64,000 nucleotides of DNA from Plantago major (Eukaryota > Streptophyta > Magnoliopsida > Lamiales > Plantaginaceae): positions 7,948,145-8,012,144 of the forward strand of contig CM048841.1 of NCBI GenBank assembly GCA_026545765.1. Reading direction: 5' to 3'. Below the pieces are notes generated by a model. It saw nothing but the letters and a program-made list of their open reading frames with translations. It did not search any database and was not told where the DNA came from. Of the stretch, positions 17,931 through 29,100 are shown piece by piece (position 1 is the stretch's first letter; the number at the start of each line of letters is the position of its first letter). The position numbers were made by a program, and so were the translations under genes.

Positions 17931-18807
17931 AAACAATATGAGAATGATAACTCGATTAAAACCGAATTTTAATCGTCGTATAAACTGTCTTTGTCTAGTT
18001 TTTTTTTTTTAATCGGTGAAATTTATTACAACTTGAAAACGTTTACAAGAGTATGGACAATGTTTGGCAAATAAAATAATTAAAAGCTTAACCAAAATCA
18101 CTTGTACATAAACCATGCACAAGCTCATGTCAACAACTTTACATCATCACTCTTTTTTTCCACAACCTCCAGCATTGTTCCATTTTCCAAACTGATTCTT
18201 CAACTTTCAGTCCCAATACTCATATTTCAACTTTCATGAAAAGAAATTAAGTATATTTGATTAATGTAACTTTGTTTTATTGTAAAATCCCGTGAAATTT
18301 TTCGATTTTATACGTATTGTTATAATAAGCTTACGAGAAAAATTTTAAATTGGACTTGTTAAAGGTTGGTCAGGGGATCGAATCCTGGAATGTGTTTTTA
18401 TTTTTATTTTTTTTGTTTTCTTTGATTTTGAGCCTTCGTATGCGTCTAGTAACTTAGTAATTGTATATTTAGGCACAAGTTGACCAAGTGTAGCTTCTTG
18501 GCGGTCCTTGAGCTTTCAAGTTAGGTCGTTCGAGATAAGGGAAACTCTTGACACTTTTATTTTATTTTATTGTTATAGTATATATATATGTGTGTATTGT
18601 TTAAAGCATATGCAAAATGAGGTTTTAGACTAGTACATTCGATCAATTTGTATAAGTTGTGTTGTCTGTGTTGTTTTGTTCGTAAATAATTTGGAGAATG
18701 AGGTTTTAGAGTAGTTGATTCGATCTCTGTTCTGTTTTGTCTATTAAAAATTAATTTGCATTCTCCTTAGTTATATAAACTGCTCTATCTGTGTTATAAT
18801 TTTTAAG
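17931..18807. other. 5' non-coding part of Harbinger element
   Basis: Leader region between the left end and ORF1. It contains a T-run at 18000 followed by a stretch (18010-18240) that looks like a separate small insertion, a segment near 18250 shared with the Harbinger MITEs ('tatttgattaatgtaacttt'), and at 18365 the word 'ggtcaggggatcgaatcc', which resembles a Pol III B box. No frame of interest. Confidence 0.4.
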
Positions 18808-19810
18808 ATGGCGGGAAAGAGGACTACTTGGAACGACAGTATCACTAAAAAGCTAGTGGATATCTGTATCGATGAGAAGGAAAATGGATCTTCAAAATTT
18901 GACTGGAACAAAATTGCGAAAAATTTGAGTGTCCAAACTCAAATGAATTTTGGAGTAAGACAGGTTTCCAATCATTATAATGACTTGAAAGAAAAATATA
19001 AAGGTTGGGTTTCCCTATGATCGATAGCGAGTGGTATAGGGTTTGACCCCAAAACTGGTGCAATAAGGCCGGAAAACACACACTTGGAGCGATGGAAGTC
19101 ATTTGAGGAGGTAAAATTCAGTACATATTTATAACTTTGAAAATCCTGTTTATTTTATTCGCTCTTTAATCAACCATGTTAATGGCCATTTATGTTTATT
19201 TCAGAAACATAGGAAGTATGCTCATATGTTGGTGAAGAAGGGATTGCAAAATGTTGATGAACTAGAGAGGTTGTTTGCTGGAAAGACTGCTCATGGTGAA
19301 AGGGGATTTTCTACTGCAATGGCCAGAACTAAAATGGTGAATGACTTGTTTGAAGGAGGAGAAGGAGAAGCAGAAAGAGTAGTACAAGACAATGTGGATG
19401 GGGCTGATCCCAATGTTTACTCTGATTGTGAAGTATCAGGTGAAAAGAATCCTACTAACCTAGTAACAACAACTAGTTCAAGAAAAAGAAAGACATCTGA
19501 AATAGTGAAAAACAAAACGACTCAACCTAGCTTGGATACAGTTTTGGATTTATTGTACAAAAGTGTGATCGCACCTGAAGTTAACAAAATTAAGACGGTT
19601 AGTCTTGCACTTCGTGAGATGGGGGTATCTAAAGAACGAGGGGATAGGTATTTTGTTGCTTCTATGAGGTACCTTGGTGAAGGAAATAACGGTGATATCT
19701 TTCTGGCACTTGAGAATGATAATCAGAAGTGGATGTTTTTGGATGAAGGAATGAATCAAGATGACACCTGTTACATCCCCCATTACGAGGATGACTCAAT
19801 GATGCTATAA
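18808..19810 (+). CDS. Harbinger ORF1, Myb/SANT-like DNA-binding protein
   Basis: Accessory protein of PIF/Harbinger transposons, which binds the element and helps the transposase. Exon 1 is 18808-19110 and exon 2 is 19205-19810, joined by a 94-nt intron (gtaaaa to ttcag) in phase 0. The N-terminus MAGKRTTWNDSITKKLVDIC begins a trihelix Myb/SANT-like fold, with tryptophans at FDWNKIA and YKGW. After VSL an in-frame TGA stands at 19018-19020, and the same frame then continues SIASGIGFDPKTGAIRPE, a typical continuation of this domain. So one stop interrupts exon 1. Exon 2 has an acidic-basic linker (SSRKRKTSE) and ends with YIPHYEDDSMML. The C-terminal helical part is typical of plant ORF1 proteins. 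As it stands the gene would make only a 70-residue product unless the stop is a sequence error. Confidence 0.75.
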
Positions 19811-19979
19811 AAAGATGTTTTCCTTTTAGAATATATATTTGTAATTCTAGTTTCCTTAAGATGTTTCTGCATTAGCATTTTTCTTGTTATTTTAATGATT
19901 GAATTTGATACATTTGCTTTTGTTTCTTTATGCATTTTAATAAAATTCAAGTTATCTTATTCTTTCTCGTTGATGTAGA

Positions 19980-21403
19980 ATGGAACAAAATGTTAGACGA
20001 GCTTGTATGATAGTTGGATTAGAAGTGCTAAGGAGATTACTATCTATTGAATCAACACCAACAAGGAGATCTCTACGAATCGGAGGGGAAAGTGGTGCTG
20101 AGTATATACACAGGATTTTGAATGCACATCTTGACTTATGGAAAGAGCAATTAAGACTTCACAGAAGTATGTTTATAAAATTAGTTGACTTGATGGTTGC
20201 TAGAAAACTATTATCCGATGGAAGATTTATAAAAGTAGCAGAACAAGTTGGGATATGTATATTTATATTGGCGAAAGGAGCTTCCTATCGAGATGTTGCT
20301 GACGTATTCAAGCATTCGATAAGTACTATATGCAAATATTTCAAAAAGGTGTTGGTTGCCCTGGTTACATTATCGTATGATATCGTTAGACCACATGCGG
20401 ATCTTTCTCTGGTTCCACCCGAAGTAAAGAACAATGCGTTGTACTGGCCATTCTTTAAAGTGAGTAAATTTACTTTCATAAATTTTAATATTTGACAATA
20501 TTTATTTTATATTATTTAATTGTAATATGTTTGTTATAACATCCTTAAGATTGTGTTGGAGCAATAGATGGAACTCATATTCAGGCTGTTATATCCGATA
20601 GTGAAGGTATACCATTTAGAGGACGAAAGGGCACCAAAACTTGGAATGTTTTGGCTTGTTGCTCTTTTGATAGGATTTTCACTTTCATTAATGTGGGATG
20701 GGAAGGAAGTGTTCATGATATGACAGTATGGGTTGATTCTTTGACTCGATCAAAATATTGTTTTCCCCATCTGCCAACAGGTATGTAAAATAGTACTCCT
20801 ATTACCAATGACCAAAATTTTGTTATATACAACCGGGGCGGAGGGAGTATGTCACAATTGTTGTCTTATTATGTGCTTATGATTTTGACAGGAAAATACT
20901 ACTTGGTGGACTCTGGATATCCTAATACCACTGGTTATCTCTCTCCAATTAAGGACCCCGATGTAAGATATCATATTCCAGACTTTAAGAAGAAAAGAGT
21001 TCTTAAAGGGACGTCTGAGCATTTTAACTATCGACACTCTTCATTACGAACTACTATTGAAAGAGCCTTCGGCGGCTTGAAAAGGAGATGGAAGGTCCTT
21101 TATACGATGCCTCAAATGGAAGACACATATCAAATATACGTGATTGTTGCTACCTTCACTCTTCATAATTTTATGCGCATGTGTAAACTTGAAATACCAG
21201 TTTTGCAACATGATATCAATGTCCAAGGTGGAGTGGATAATGATTTATTGAACCCGACAAGGAAAGAAACGATGAATAGGGTGCGCAAGGAGATAACATC
21301 GAGAATTTGGCGCTCTGTTCCAGGCAATATAGAGCCCGAGGAAGATAATATAGAGTCCGAGGAAGATAATATAGAGTCCGAGGAAGATAATATGGAGGAA
21401 TAA
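19980..21403 (+). CDS. PIF/Harbinger DDE transposase
   Basis: Catalyses cut-and-paste transposition; DDE_Tnp_4-type nuclease. Exons: 19980-20459, 20550-20780 and 20892-21403. The catalytic triad is visible: Asp in VGAIDGTHI (codon 20567-20569), Asp in YLVDSGYPNT (20909-20911) and Glu in TTIERAFGGLKRRW (21059-21061). The N-terminal exon contains a helix-turn-helix-like region (ASYRDVADVFKHSISTICKY). Exons 2 and 3 join cleanly in frame at PTG|KYY. Exons 1 and 2 do not: after FFK the donor reads AAAGTGAGT and exon 2 begins ATTGTGTT, one base short of the expected Lys-Asp-Cys, so either a G was lost at the donor or the assembly lacks it. The C-terminus holds three 24-bp acidic repeats (ESEEDNI) before the TAA. 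Confidence 0.85.
21337..21402 (+). repeat. 24-bp repeat, about 2.7 units, in transposase tail
   Basis: Repeated unit 'gaggaagataatatagagtc' plus four bases, encoding ESEEDNI units at the very C-terminus. The deletion derivative at 15.3 kb has about two units, so the count varies in the family. Confidence 0.9.
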
Positions 21404-21655
21404 ATGCCATTTTTCAATATTTGTGATATATAATATTATTTTTATAAAGTTTGGTCCGACTTTTGGTTTGGTTTAACTTGTTTTGGAGTTTTTGAAAATG
21501 TAGATATTTTTGTTAGTTCAAATTGTAACTATACTCTTTATTTCATAGATCTACTAAAAGTCGTATTAAAAAGAAAGAAAAAAAGTTGAAAATAACTCAA
21601 TTGGATAAATTTTCTTATTTTCCTCGTACAAAAGATCGGGTGTGTAAACAAATGA

Positions 21656-21658
21656 TAA

Positions 21659-21702
<44 letters not shown>

Positions 21703-21770
21703 AATTATTATTATTATTATTATTAACAACAACAACAACAACAACAACAACAATAATAATAATAATATGA
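21656..21770. repeat. (TAA)n(TTA)n(CAA)n tract inside Harbinger right end
   Basis: Self-complementary trinucleotide runs. The same composite tract, reversed, is at 14976-15048, and a simple (TAA)n version is at 12630-12671 and 63030-63080, so the tract travels with the element. Confidence 0.95.
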
Positions 21771-21843
21771 ATTTAATGAATCGAATCGAACTAAATGGAA
21801 TCGAATCGAAAGAGTTTTCAATTGAAAAGAATGTAGCCTTACA

Positions 21844-21910
21844 CTTTATAATGCAAATCAAACATAAAATCCATATTTGTCCTATTTATTAGTTATTCAT
21901 TTTGTTGGTC

Positions 21911-21991
<81 letters not shown>

Positions 21992-22528
21992 TGACGTCTA
22001 CACTCTATCCGGGTGAACCGTCCACCCGTTGAACCTTTTTGGAGGGTGGCTCAAGCTCGGTTAGGCTTTTAAAACATAATTTTCTTGGGTTGACCCGATT
22101 GGTCGACCATTTTTTTTTTTTTTAAAACAACTCATTATGGATTTCATATCAAATTGTCTATGTTTAGCATATAATGTTCTATGTTTAGGGTAAAATTATT
22201 GATAACAACCTACTTATCAAAAAAAAAAAAAAACACAAAAATCATAAATAAACCTAGAACTAGTACTAACACGTGGCGTTGCCAATAGTTAACTTTTCAC
22301 AAATTAAATTTAGAGTATGATGTCTTGAATATAAAACAAAAGGTACATAAATGTAAAACAATTCAAGTGTGAATACATTGTATAATTAAATATATTTAAA
22401 AGTAATGTATTACAATCTTCAAAGCAATGAGTAATCGTGAACTGCATAATCGCATATGAAAAATATAGTTATTACTTGAACATATATACTAATTGAAATA
22501 TAATGTTTATCAGTATAAAAACCATACA
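21844..22528. other. Spacer with (AT)n tract between Harbinger and Helitron
   Basis: Contains a pure AT run at 21917-21986 and then GC-richer words (22000-22060, 'ccgggtgaaccgtccacccg'). It should hold the 3' terminus of the minus-strand Helitron, but I could not pick out a convincing terminal hairpin with CTRR end. Confidence 0.4.
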
Positions 22529-24761
22529 TCAAAGATTGCTAAACACCTCCTTGTAAACTACATTGGTAGTTTTATCGATTGGATTACCTTCACAATCGAG
22601 CGCTAAAACGTTTAGGCCTTTCTTGCCTCTGGCTCTCAAGAATGCACCATGACTGAAAAAGGGATTTTGGAAGTAGAGTCCAACATGAGCTAGTGATTGT
22701 CCTTGACTCTTGTTTATTGCCATTGCATAGCAAACTAAAATAGGAAATTGTCTACCATGGAATCTAATAGAAACTTAGTAAGATCAGAAGGTGTGAGTAC
22801 CATTCGATGTATGAAAACCTTCATTCCAGCGTTCTTTCCATGTATAGTATTCGCCTCAATAACATATTTGCCAATTGCAGTGACAATCAATCTAGTCCCG
22901 TCACAAAACTTGACGGATAGGTCGATGTTCCTGAGTAGCATAATAGGAGTTTCTATCTTCAATCGAATTATATGATTTGGTATTCCAGACAGCTAATAGT
23001 GTTAAAAAAACTCAACGGAGTAAACATCTTCTCTATTTACGATATCATCTTCATCAGGACAAATGTCGCCTGAATTCATAAATTCAATGGCATCCCCAAG
23101 AAAAATTGACATTATAAAATCATTCACCTCCTGGACTATCTCAGTAGTTGGAGCAAGAATAGCACTATCCTGAAAGTACCGACCATCACCGACATGGGAT
23201 AATAAGCTAGGATATGTATTTTTAACGATGGCATCAATTAGTTCAGCAGTGGAGAGGATAAGAATATCTTCGAGTAATTTGAATTCTACCTCACCATCAT
23301 TAGTACCACCAACTTCACCATCTCCAACTTTCAACAACTAATCAACAAACTCCCTAACATTCTCAGTGTGTGATCGGTCAGACTGTTATATATTATCAAA
23401 TGACATAAAGTCAATATATTATGAATTTATATAAATAATATACATTTGAAACTGTATAAATTAGAATAAACATGCCAATTAATATGAAATATAGACTAAT
23501 ACATGTAGGCGTATGTTCTTTGTAAGCTTCAGTACACGACATGAACTCCAAAGCTTTTTAGATGAGCAGAGAGAGCAGTGGACTATATCTTGCCTACTAC
23601 CCTTTGGTATGACAGACAAAATTTGTCTGAAATCCCCACCAAATACGACAACCAATCTACTAAATGCCTTGTTCAATTCCTTGTCATCGGGACCTCTCAT
23701 GACATCATTCAGACTACGATCAAGAGCCTTAAAACAAAACTTATTTGTCATGGATGCTTCATCCCAAATGATTAACTTTGTATTCTTCAACAGTCCTGTT
23801 AAATCGCTTCCATGTGTAATTCTACTACACATGGTAGTCTCATCGACCTGCAATGAAATAATGAACCTATAATGGGTTGTGCGGCCACCATGAAGAAGAA
23901 GAGACGATATACCACTTGATGCAACCGATAGAACAATGCCACGTCTGGCACGTAACGCAGAATATAATGTATTCCATAGAGGAAGAAAACTCCAACATTA
24001 TCAGAATCGACTACATCCATAATAGTATGGTATACAGACCTTTGCTCATCTATGAGACACGGATACAAACGATTATGTTGCTCAATCATCTCATCAACAT
24101 CATACGACATTTCTTCATCAGTCAAATTATTCATACTCATTATTTATGACTACATTGTCGGGCATGGGCATATCTTTAATACAACTCAAACTAAATTCAT
24201 TCTTGGAGAGGAGACTTTCTATCTCAGCAAGAGTAAAGTTCTTAAACTGTTCTTCACTACGTTCTAGATCTACAATGAAATATTGAGGAATAATACTTAA
24301 GTGTCGTTTGACATAAAATAACCTGTTTATAGTGATATTAAAAAGAATAAATTAATCAAAATCATACCAGGATTATTTAATTTCCTTCGCATCATGTATT
24401 GTATGTCATCCAATAGATACTCCCATGAGCATTCCCATGCATGTAGGGGCCTTGACATGCTATCAGACTGAAGAAGAATGGAGAACAAATGTCGAAGGAA
24501 ACGTCTAGATCCCCAAAATCTGGCTTCCTTTATAGCATTAATGTACTCTTTGTCGTCGTTTAGCAACCCCAGAGCAAAGCATGCATCGCGGTAAGTTGGG
24601 TGAACAACAACCTCCATTGTCCGCAAATACTCAAAGCAAGTGACACCCCTAATTTGATTCAACACTATCCTCATGTAATAAAGGGGACCAGTATTGATTG
24701 GGACGTGGTAAATTCTTCCAACTTTGTTATTGAACTGCTTCCTCTCTCTTGGACCCTTCAC
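22529..24761 (-). pseudogene. Helitron PIF1-like helicase half
   Basis: Unwinds DNA during Helitron movement. Landmarks: FEYLRTMEVVVHPTYRDAC (24.6 kb, linker before the helicase), DEQRSVYHTIMDVV (24.05 kb), the Walker A area near 23.95 kb (poorly kept after FFLYG), LIIWDEASMTNKFCFKALDR with the DEAS Walker B (23.75 kb), VVVFGGDFRQILSVIPKG (23.62 kb), LLRNIDLSVKFCDGTRLIV (22.9 kb) and AINKSQGQSLAHVGLYF, motif VI (22.7 kb). The frame is interrupted several times, and there is a gap between 23340 and 23480 with no coding sense. Only this copy is present; the second Helitron copy lacks the helicase. Confidence 0.8.
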
Positions 24762-24776
24762 TCTAGAATCTCAAAC

Positions 24777-27313
24777 TTAATATTTTGGGAACTCAACATA
24801 TAGGTTCTTACGTGCCTCAGGATGATTATTGTTGAACTCCATCAACTTTAGGAACTTTGTCTCAAAAGCGGTATTTTTCTCCAGTAAATTCGTAATTAGA
24901 TCACCATCCTTAAATGTGACTGAATGCTCCCCTTCCATATGAATAGATAAACACTCGAGAGGTGGATCTCTATAATGAATATCATATTCCATAATACACC
25001 ATACATCTTCACATGCAGATACATACCGACAGTCAACATAATCCTTCACCTCATTATCCACATTTATTTTTGCACCTATCCTATCTACCCCTTTGTTGAC
25101 ATATTTGAAGAGATATTTGATTGAATTGGTCTTATTGCCCCATTCAACATTAATGTGTGTTTGATACTTCATCAACATAAATGAATTGTGCGGAACAATG
25201 AACCTGTAAAAGTATATTAACTGAAGTAAATTATGTTAATGGAAATGATAAATCAGGTATGCTATATATTGACAAATATAAAATACAGTAATTGTATTGT
25301 TTGAATACTTAAACTGATAAATGTACCTATTAATGAGTTGTCCATTCTTGTCGACAGTGGCACCTGTATCACGTCTCCGGTAAACCGGGTATCCATTACC
25401 ATCAAAAGTACTACGCTCATTAAAAGACTTGGGGAATTTCTTAGAACATTTCTTCCCATCATGCATACACGGTGGAGTTGTATTCAATGATCCGCACGGA
25501 CCACGAACCATGTACTCATATACGGCCTTGTACAATTACGGATTAAGTTCCTTATCCGGTATCTCAGCGGAGCTGAATTCATCAATAGCAACTAAAGACA
25601 TGTTTCTATCCCATTGATCTACCCAGAGCAGAATAATGTGAATGAGGAAGTCCACGTTCCTGAAACTCAATAGTGTACACAACTACAAAATACAAAAAAA
25701 TAAAAAAAAAATGATTCAAGTGTGACTAAATAATAAACTGCTAGTAAATCAAACATAATATATGACACGTAAAGTTGTTACCTCCTATTGCCTTTCCAAA
25801 AACATTTTTCGTCTTCAAGTCTTTTATAAGTTGGTCCTACTTCATCTTGAATACGCGATTCAATATATTAGGTCCATCCTCTGGTCGTAATCCCTTAGAC
25901 TCCACAAAACGTGTTATTTCAGGCCATTTCGGATTGCATGTGAATGTGAAGAACAGTTTAAGATATCCCATACTCTTGTAGATGGCCATAGTGTCTTGAA
26001 AATTCTGAACTATATATCTTGGACCTCCAACAAATGAAGACGACAACACAAAGCATTTACCTACGTTTCCCATCGGATGATTATGATCTATATCACCCGT
26101 TCTAATGACATCATCAAGTGACTTGTACTTAGCATATCTGAACAATGGTTGGTTCCTCATGACGAAAGAAAGCCTCTGTGATTCCATCATCATATAACCA
26201 TCTACAATGATCTACTGGAACAATTTCTTACTGAGTAGTATGGTATGTGCCTCATTGTCCCAATAAAAAAAATCCTAAATGCCGAAAATTCCTTAATAGT
26301 AGTAACCTTGTTTTTAACACCTTAGGACTTATCAGTGTGCATAATCTCTGTATGATATCCATCTTCACAATATGGGAAAAGTAGGAGATATTGCTTTGGA
26401 AGGTAGATCGGATGCAGTTCAGACACTCTCTTAAAGTCACCGTGTTTTGGCTCCAATATAATATCACGGGTATCCATGTCATACTCGTCGTTTCCTACAC
26501 ATATATCTTTAAACAAAATAGTTAATTGATAATATAAAATATCCCGACTCTACTTATATCACGACTTTGATTAAGGAGAGTGAAATTGAAACATACCAGC
26601 AATTAATGCAGCTACTTCAGAACATGTTGGTAAATTATATGTGCGTCCATCACATGACCTCCTTCCCATAATACATAATTTCACATTCATGTCTTCAATT
26701 TCCTTGAAACAATCAGCAACCAACAAAAAATTTTGGCAATGGATTTTTTGCATCTATCATATCCATTTTCTGCATCTATCATATCCTTTAGATTGTCAGC
26801 AGTAGATGGATCGATCATAGCAGTACTTTCTGATATGCAAAATAAGATATTAATTTTAACATGTACCTGTAGGTTATATTTAAATAATCAAATTATATTA
26901 ATAAAATAAACTAACTGAACAAAGAGCTCGTAAATGAACTATCATGAAGGAGATATGTTATACCGAACAACATCAATCATGTCTTGAGTTTCATCCTCTC
27001 CACAATACATATAAAGCTGTGAAAATTTTGGAGTTTTGCCTACATCAGACAGCAAACTATCGAGTCTATGATAGTTATTTCCACCAAGCATATATGTTTA
27101 AGGACCACTTCCTTTGTTGACCGAATTTTCTTGTCTACCACCCATCGAAGTAATTGCATACATCAAGTAGTAAGCTTGTATGTACTCAATATAATTTTTA
27201 CTCTTAATATGCCTATTTTGCAAAAGATCACCTAGGAGACGTGGAGGTTGCCTGAAAATAGGCAGTTCTATTTTACCATTGGCTACAACACAAACAAAAT
27301 TATGTAGGCTCAC
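24777..27313 (-). pseudogene. Helitron Rep (HUH endonuclease) half, left copy
   Basis: Nicks and joins DNA strands in rolling-circle transposition. Landmarks going down the minus strand: YAITSMGGR (about 27150), NLPTCSEVAALI (26610), RDIILEPKHGD and ELHPIYLPKQYL (26330-26500), GPRYIVQNFQDTMAI and FFTFTCNPKWPEI (25900-26030), GLPHSH, the HUH signature, at about 25640, then VRGPCG, CMHDGKKCSKKFPK (25440) and KYLFKYVNKGVDRIG (25090). Right after the HUH word the frame changes: the downstream ILLWVDQWD part is in another frame. A stop also separates SVNKGSGP from TYMLGGNNYH. It is not expected to make an active protein. Confidence 0.8.
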
Positions 27314-27353
27314 CCATATCTTGATAAACTACATGAAAATAATTGTAAATATT

Positions 27354-28268
27354 TGTTGATACGAACATGTGTCCAATCCGTTAAGGGCGCCATAAAGCGT
27401 GTCCTAAAGCGCATCAAGGCTGAGATAGCCATTCAAAGCTAGTCCAACCTTCGAATGGTCCGACATAAAGGAAACCATCTTAGGTCAACTAGTATTTACA
27501 AGTCAGCACGCCATTTCAGCTAGGTCCAACCAAGCTAGATGGATGACTTCCGAACCTGACAAAAGGTCACATGGTCCTTTCCAAGTACCACAAACTGTCA
27601 GTCCTAAGATGCTAAATGGACCGGACGAGAGAATCTCAGACGCCACCATCACAGTAAGACCAAACATATATAACAGAACCACTGAGATACTTCCGTAGAA
27701 CTCTAGGTCCGGACACCTTGAGTTGCCCAAGGCCAGATCAACCAAGCATACAGATCTGTCCGAGGGACTTACATGGACCCAACATGCGGAGCAGTACTCT
27801 CAGAGGGAAAGGTCCAAACTGCCCTCCCAGGACCATTGATTAGTATTCGATTACTATTCACTGATGGGCCATGGGCCAAAGGTAGCATTGGTGTCCAAAT
27901 CTAAGGCATACACTTGGCACCATCTTGTGAGCCACCTCATAAGATATGATAACTATAAGTATAGCACAAGGTCCAAGACCTCAAGGTAAGCAATATCAAA
28001 GTGAGAATCCCTAAGTTATAAACACTCTTGATTTCATAACCTTCCTCATAACTATTACATTGAGAGCTTCCAACTTTCTCTTGAGTAAAGTCTCTTACCG
28101 GATTGACATATGCAATCCGGGTAACCCATTCTAACCCCCCCCCCCCACTTAGTCCTTTCAGGTACTTTAGCTCGGAGCAGTCTTGCTTCGGACTTCAAGT
28201 AGGAGACATATCCTAGATTGGGTTACTTGTAATAGTTTAGTTAGTGTTCGAGGTTTTACCCCTCAACA
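27354..28268 (+). mobile_element. Ty3/gypsy 5' LTR, left copy
   Basis: A 915-bp LTR starting TGTTGATACGAAC and ending CCCCTCAACA, so the tips TGTTGA and TCAACA are perfect inverted repeats. It is followed two bases later by a primer-binding-like 'ttggcaccgtctgtggg'. It is inserted in the Helitron (flank ending 'taaatatt'). Confidence 0.85.
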
Positions 28269-29000
28269 TTTTGGCACCGTCTGTGGGAAACTCTACAAAG
28301 GGTTTCGTGTTTGAGTTAAGCTGATGGCAAGAACAAGACGGACAACACGGACTAGTGCTGCAGGCGTGGGAACTCCACCACCATGCCCACGAGGACGTCC
28401 GCCCACCCGGGGACGAAGGGCCACTGTGGCTGGAAGGATCGCTGGAAGGAGATATCCGAGTGATGGGCGCACAGCCAGCCCATCCTCAGATGAGGGAAGA
28501 GACGCTCCGCACAGGGGAGTCCAAAGTGTTCCTGAGAATGCTGTGCCTGCGGATCATGGAGAAGGGGTTGCACGAGTTTCTCCGACAGAATCTTAAGGCC
28601 CCACTACAGGTCCACAGTTTACTATGCCCGATGGTCGCGTTGTCCGCACAAGCGACCTCGGACTAAGTGAAACTCAGTTTGATAGATTGATCACGATAAT
28701 CCAAGGATGCCTAGGGTCTAACAATGCCCATCCTTAGCAAGCCACTCCGCTAGTGGCTACTCCGGTTCAAGCAGAGCCTGCATTATCAAGAAACAGGCAG
28801 CGTCCGATCCAACAGAGGTTAGGGAATCAGCTGCCTCAAGAGGATTTGCGAAACCTTCTAGACCGGCGGGCATCTGCCTCTCAAGCTCGGGGTGAGGGAA
28901 GCCCAAACGGAAGGAGAGAGTATCAAGAAGGGGATAATAGGTATCTAGGAGTTCCGCGACAAGCACCGCTGAGAGACAAAGATCATGTAGCTGAGACCAT
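28269..29000 (+). mobile_element. Ty3/gypsy leader and gag start, left copy (fossil)
   Basis: Downstream of the LTR this holds the primer-binding site and the beginning of the gag region, cut off by the scaffold gap. Same family as 42560-44040. Broken. Confidence 0.75.
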
Positions 29001-29100
29001 NNNNNNNNNNNNNNNNNNNNNNNNNNNNNNNNNNNNNNNNNNNNNNNNNNNNNNNNNNNNNNNNNNNNNNNNNNNNNNNNNNNNNNNNNNNNNNNNNNNN
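29001..29100. other. Assembly gap (100 Ns)
   Basis: Exactly 100 Ns, the usual placeholder for a gap of unknown length. Left of it is gypsy gag; right of it is the gag region of a different (copia) element. Confidence 0.99.

Larger units (their letters stand above)
17690..21843 (+). mobile_element. PIF/Harbinger transposon, near complete
   Basis: About 4.15 kb with both genes typical of this superfamily: an ORF1 Myb/SANT-like protein and a DDE transposase, on the same strand. The right tip, reversed, reads GGCTACATTCTTTTCAATTG and is followed by TTA. The left tip, near 17690-17720 ('attcatttttcaatcaaat'), is a diverged inverted counterpart. The outer 100 bp on each side are rich in GAATCG words. 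The element carries its own (TAA)n(TTA)n(TTG)n tract at 21656-21770. Related deleted copies lie at 11.95, 14.84 and 62.35 kb. The exact left end is uncertain by about 20 bp. Confidence 0.85.
22529..27353 (-). mobile_element. Helitron (rolling-circle transposon), decayed, left copy
   Basis: The minus strand carries pieces of the single large Rep/helicase protein of plant Helitrons in the right order: N-terminal word MYAITSMGGRQENSVN at about 27150, Helitron-like N domain (25.8-26.75 kb), Rep region with HUH and KYLFKYVNKG (24.8-25.65 kb), and a PIF1-type helicase (22.5-24.1 kb). The reading frame is broken many times. The 5' side is cut by a Ty3/gypsy LTR beginning at 27354. The element ends were not found. 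Confidence 0.85.
25164..29000. repeat. Helitron-plus-gypsy block, copy left of the N gap
   Basis: 3837 bp that align with 39461-43268 in the same orientation. The left copy runs straight into the run of Ns, while the right copy begins exactly at the end of the Sirevirus-like LTR. Confidence 0.92.

Noticed and set aside
18360-18385. A tRNA or SINE at 'ggtcaggggatcgaatcc'
   Set aside because: Only a B-box-like word is present, with no A box at the right distance.
21538-21861. Minus-strand frame with long Leu and Ile runs, and its like at 14977-15171
   Set aside because: Translation of (TAA)n/(TTA)n tracts at the Harbinger end.
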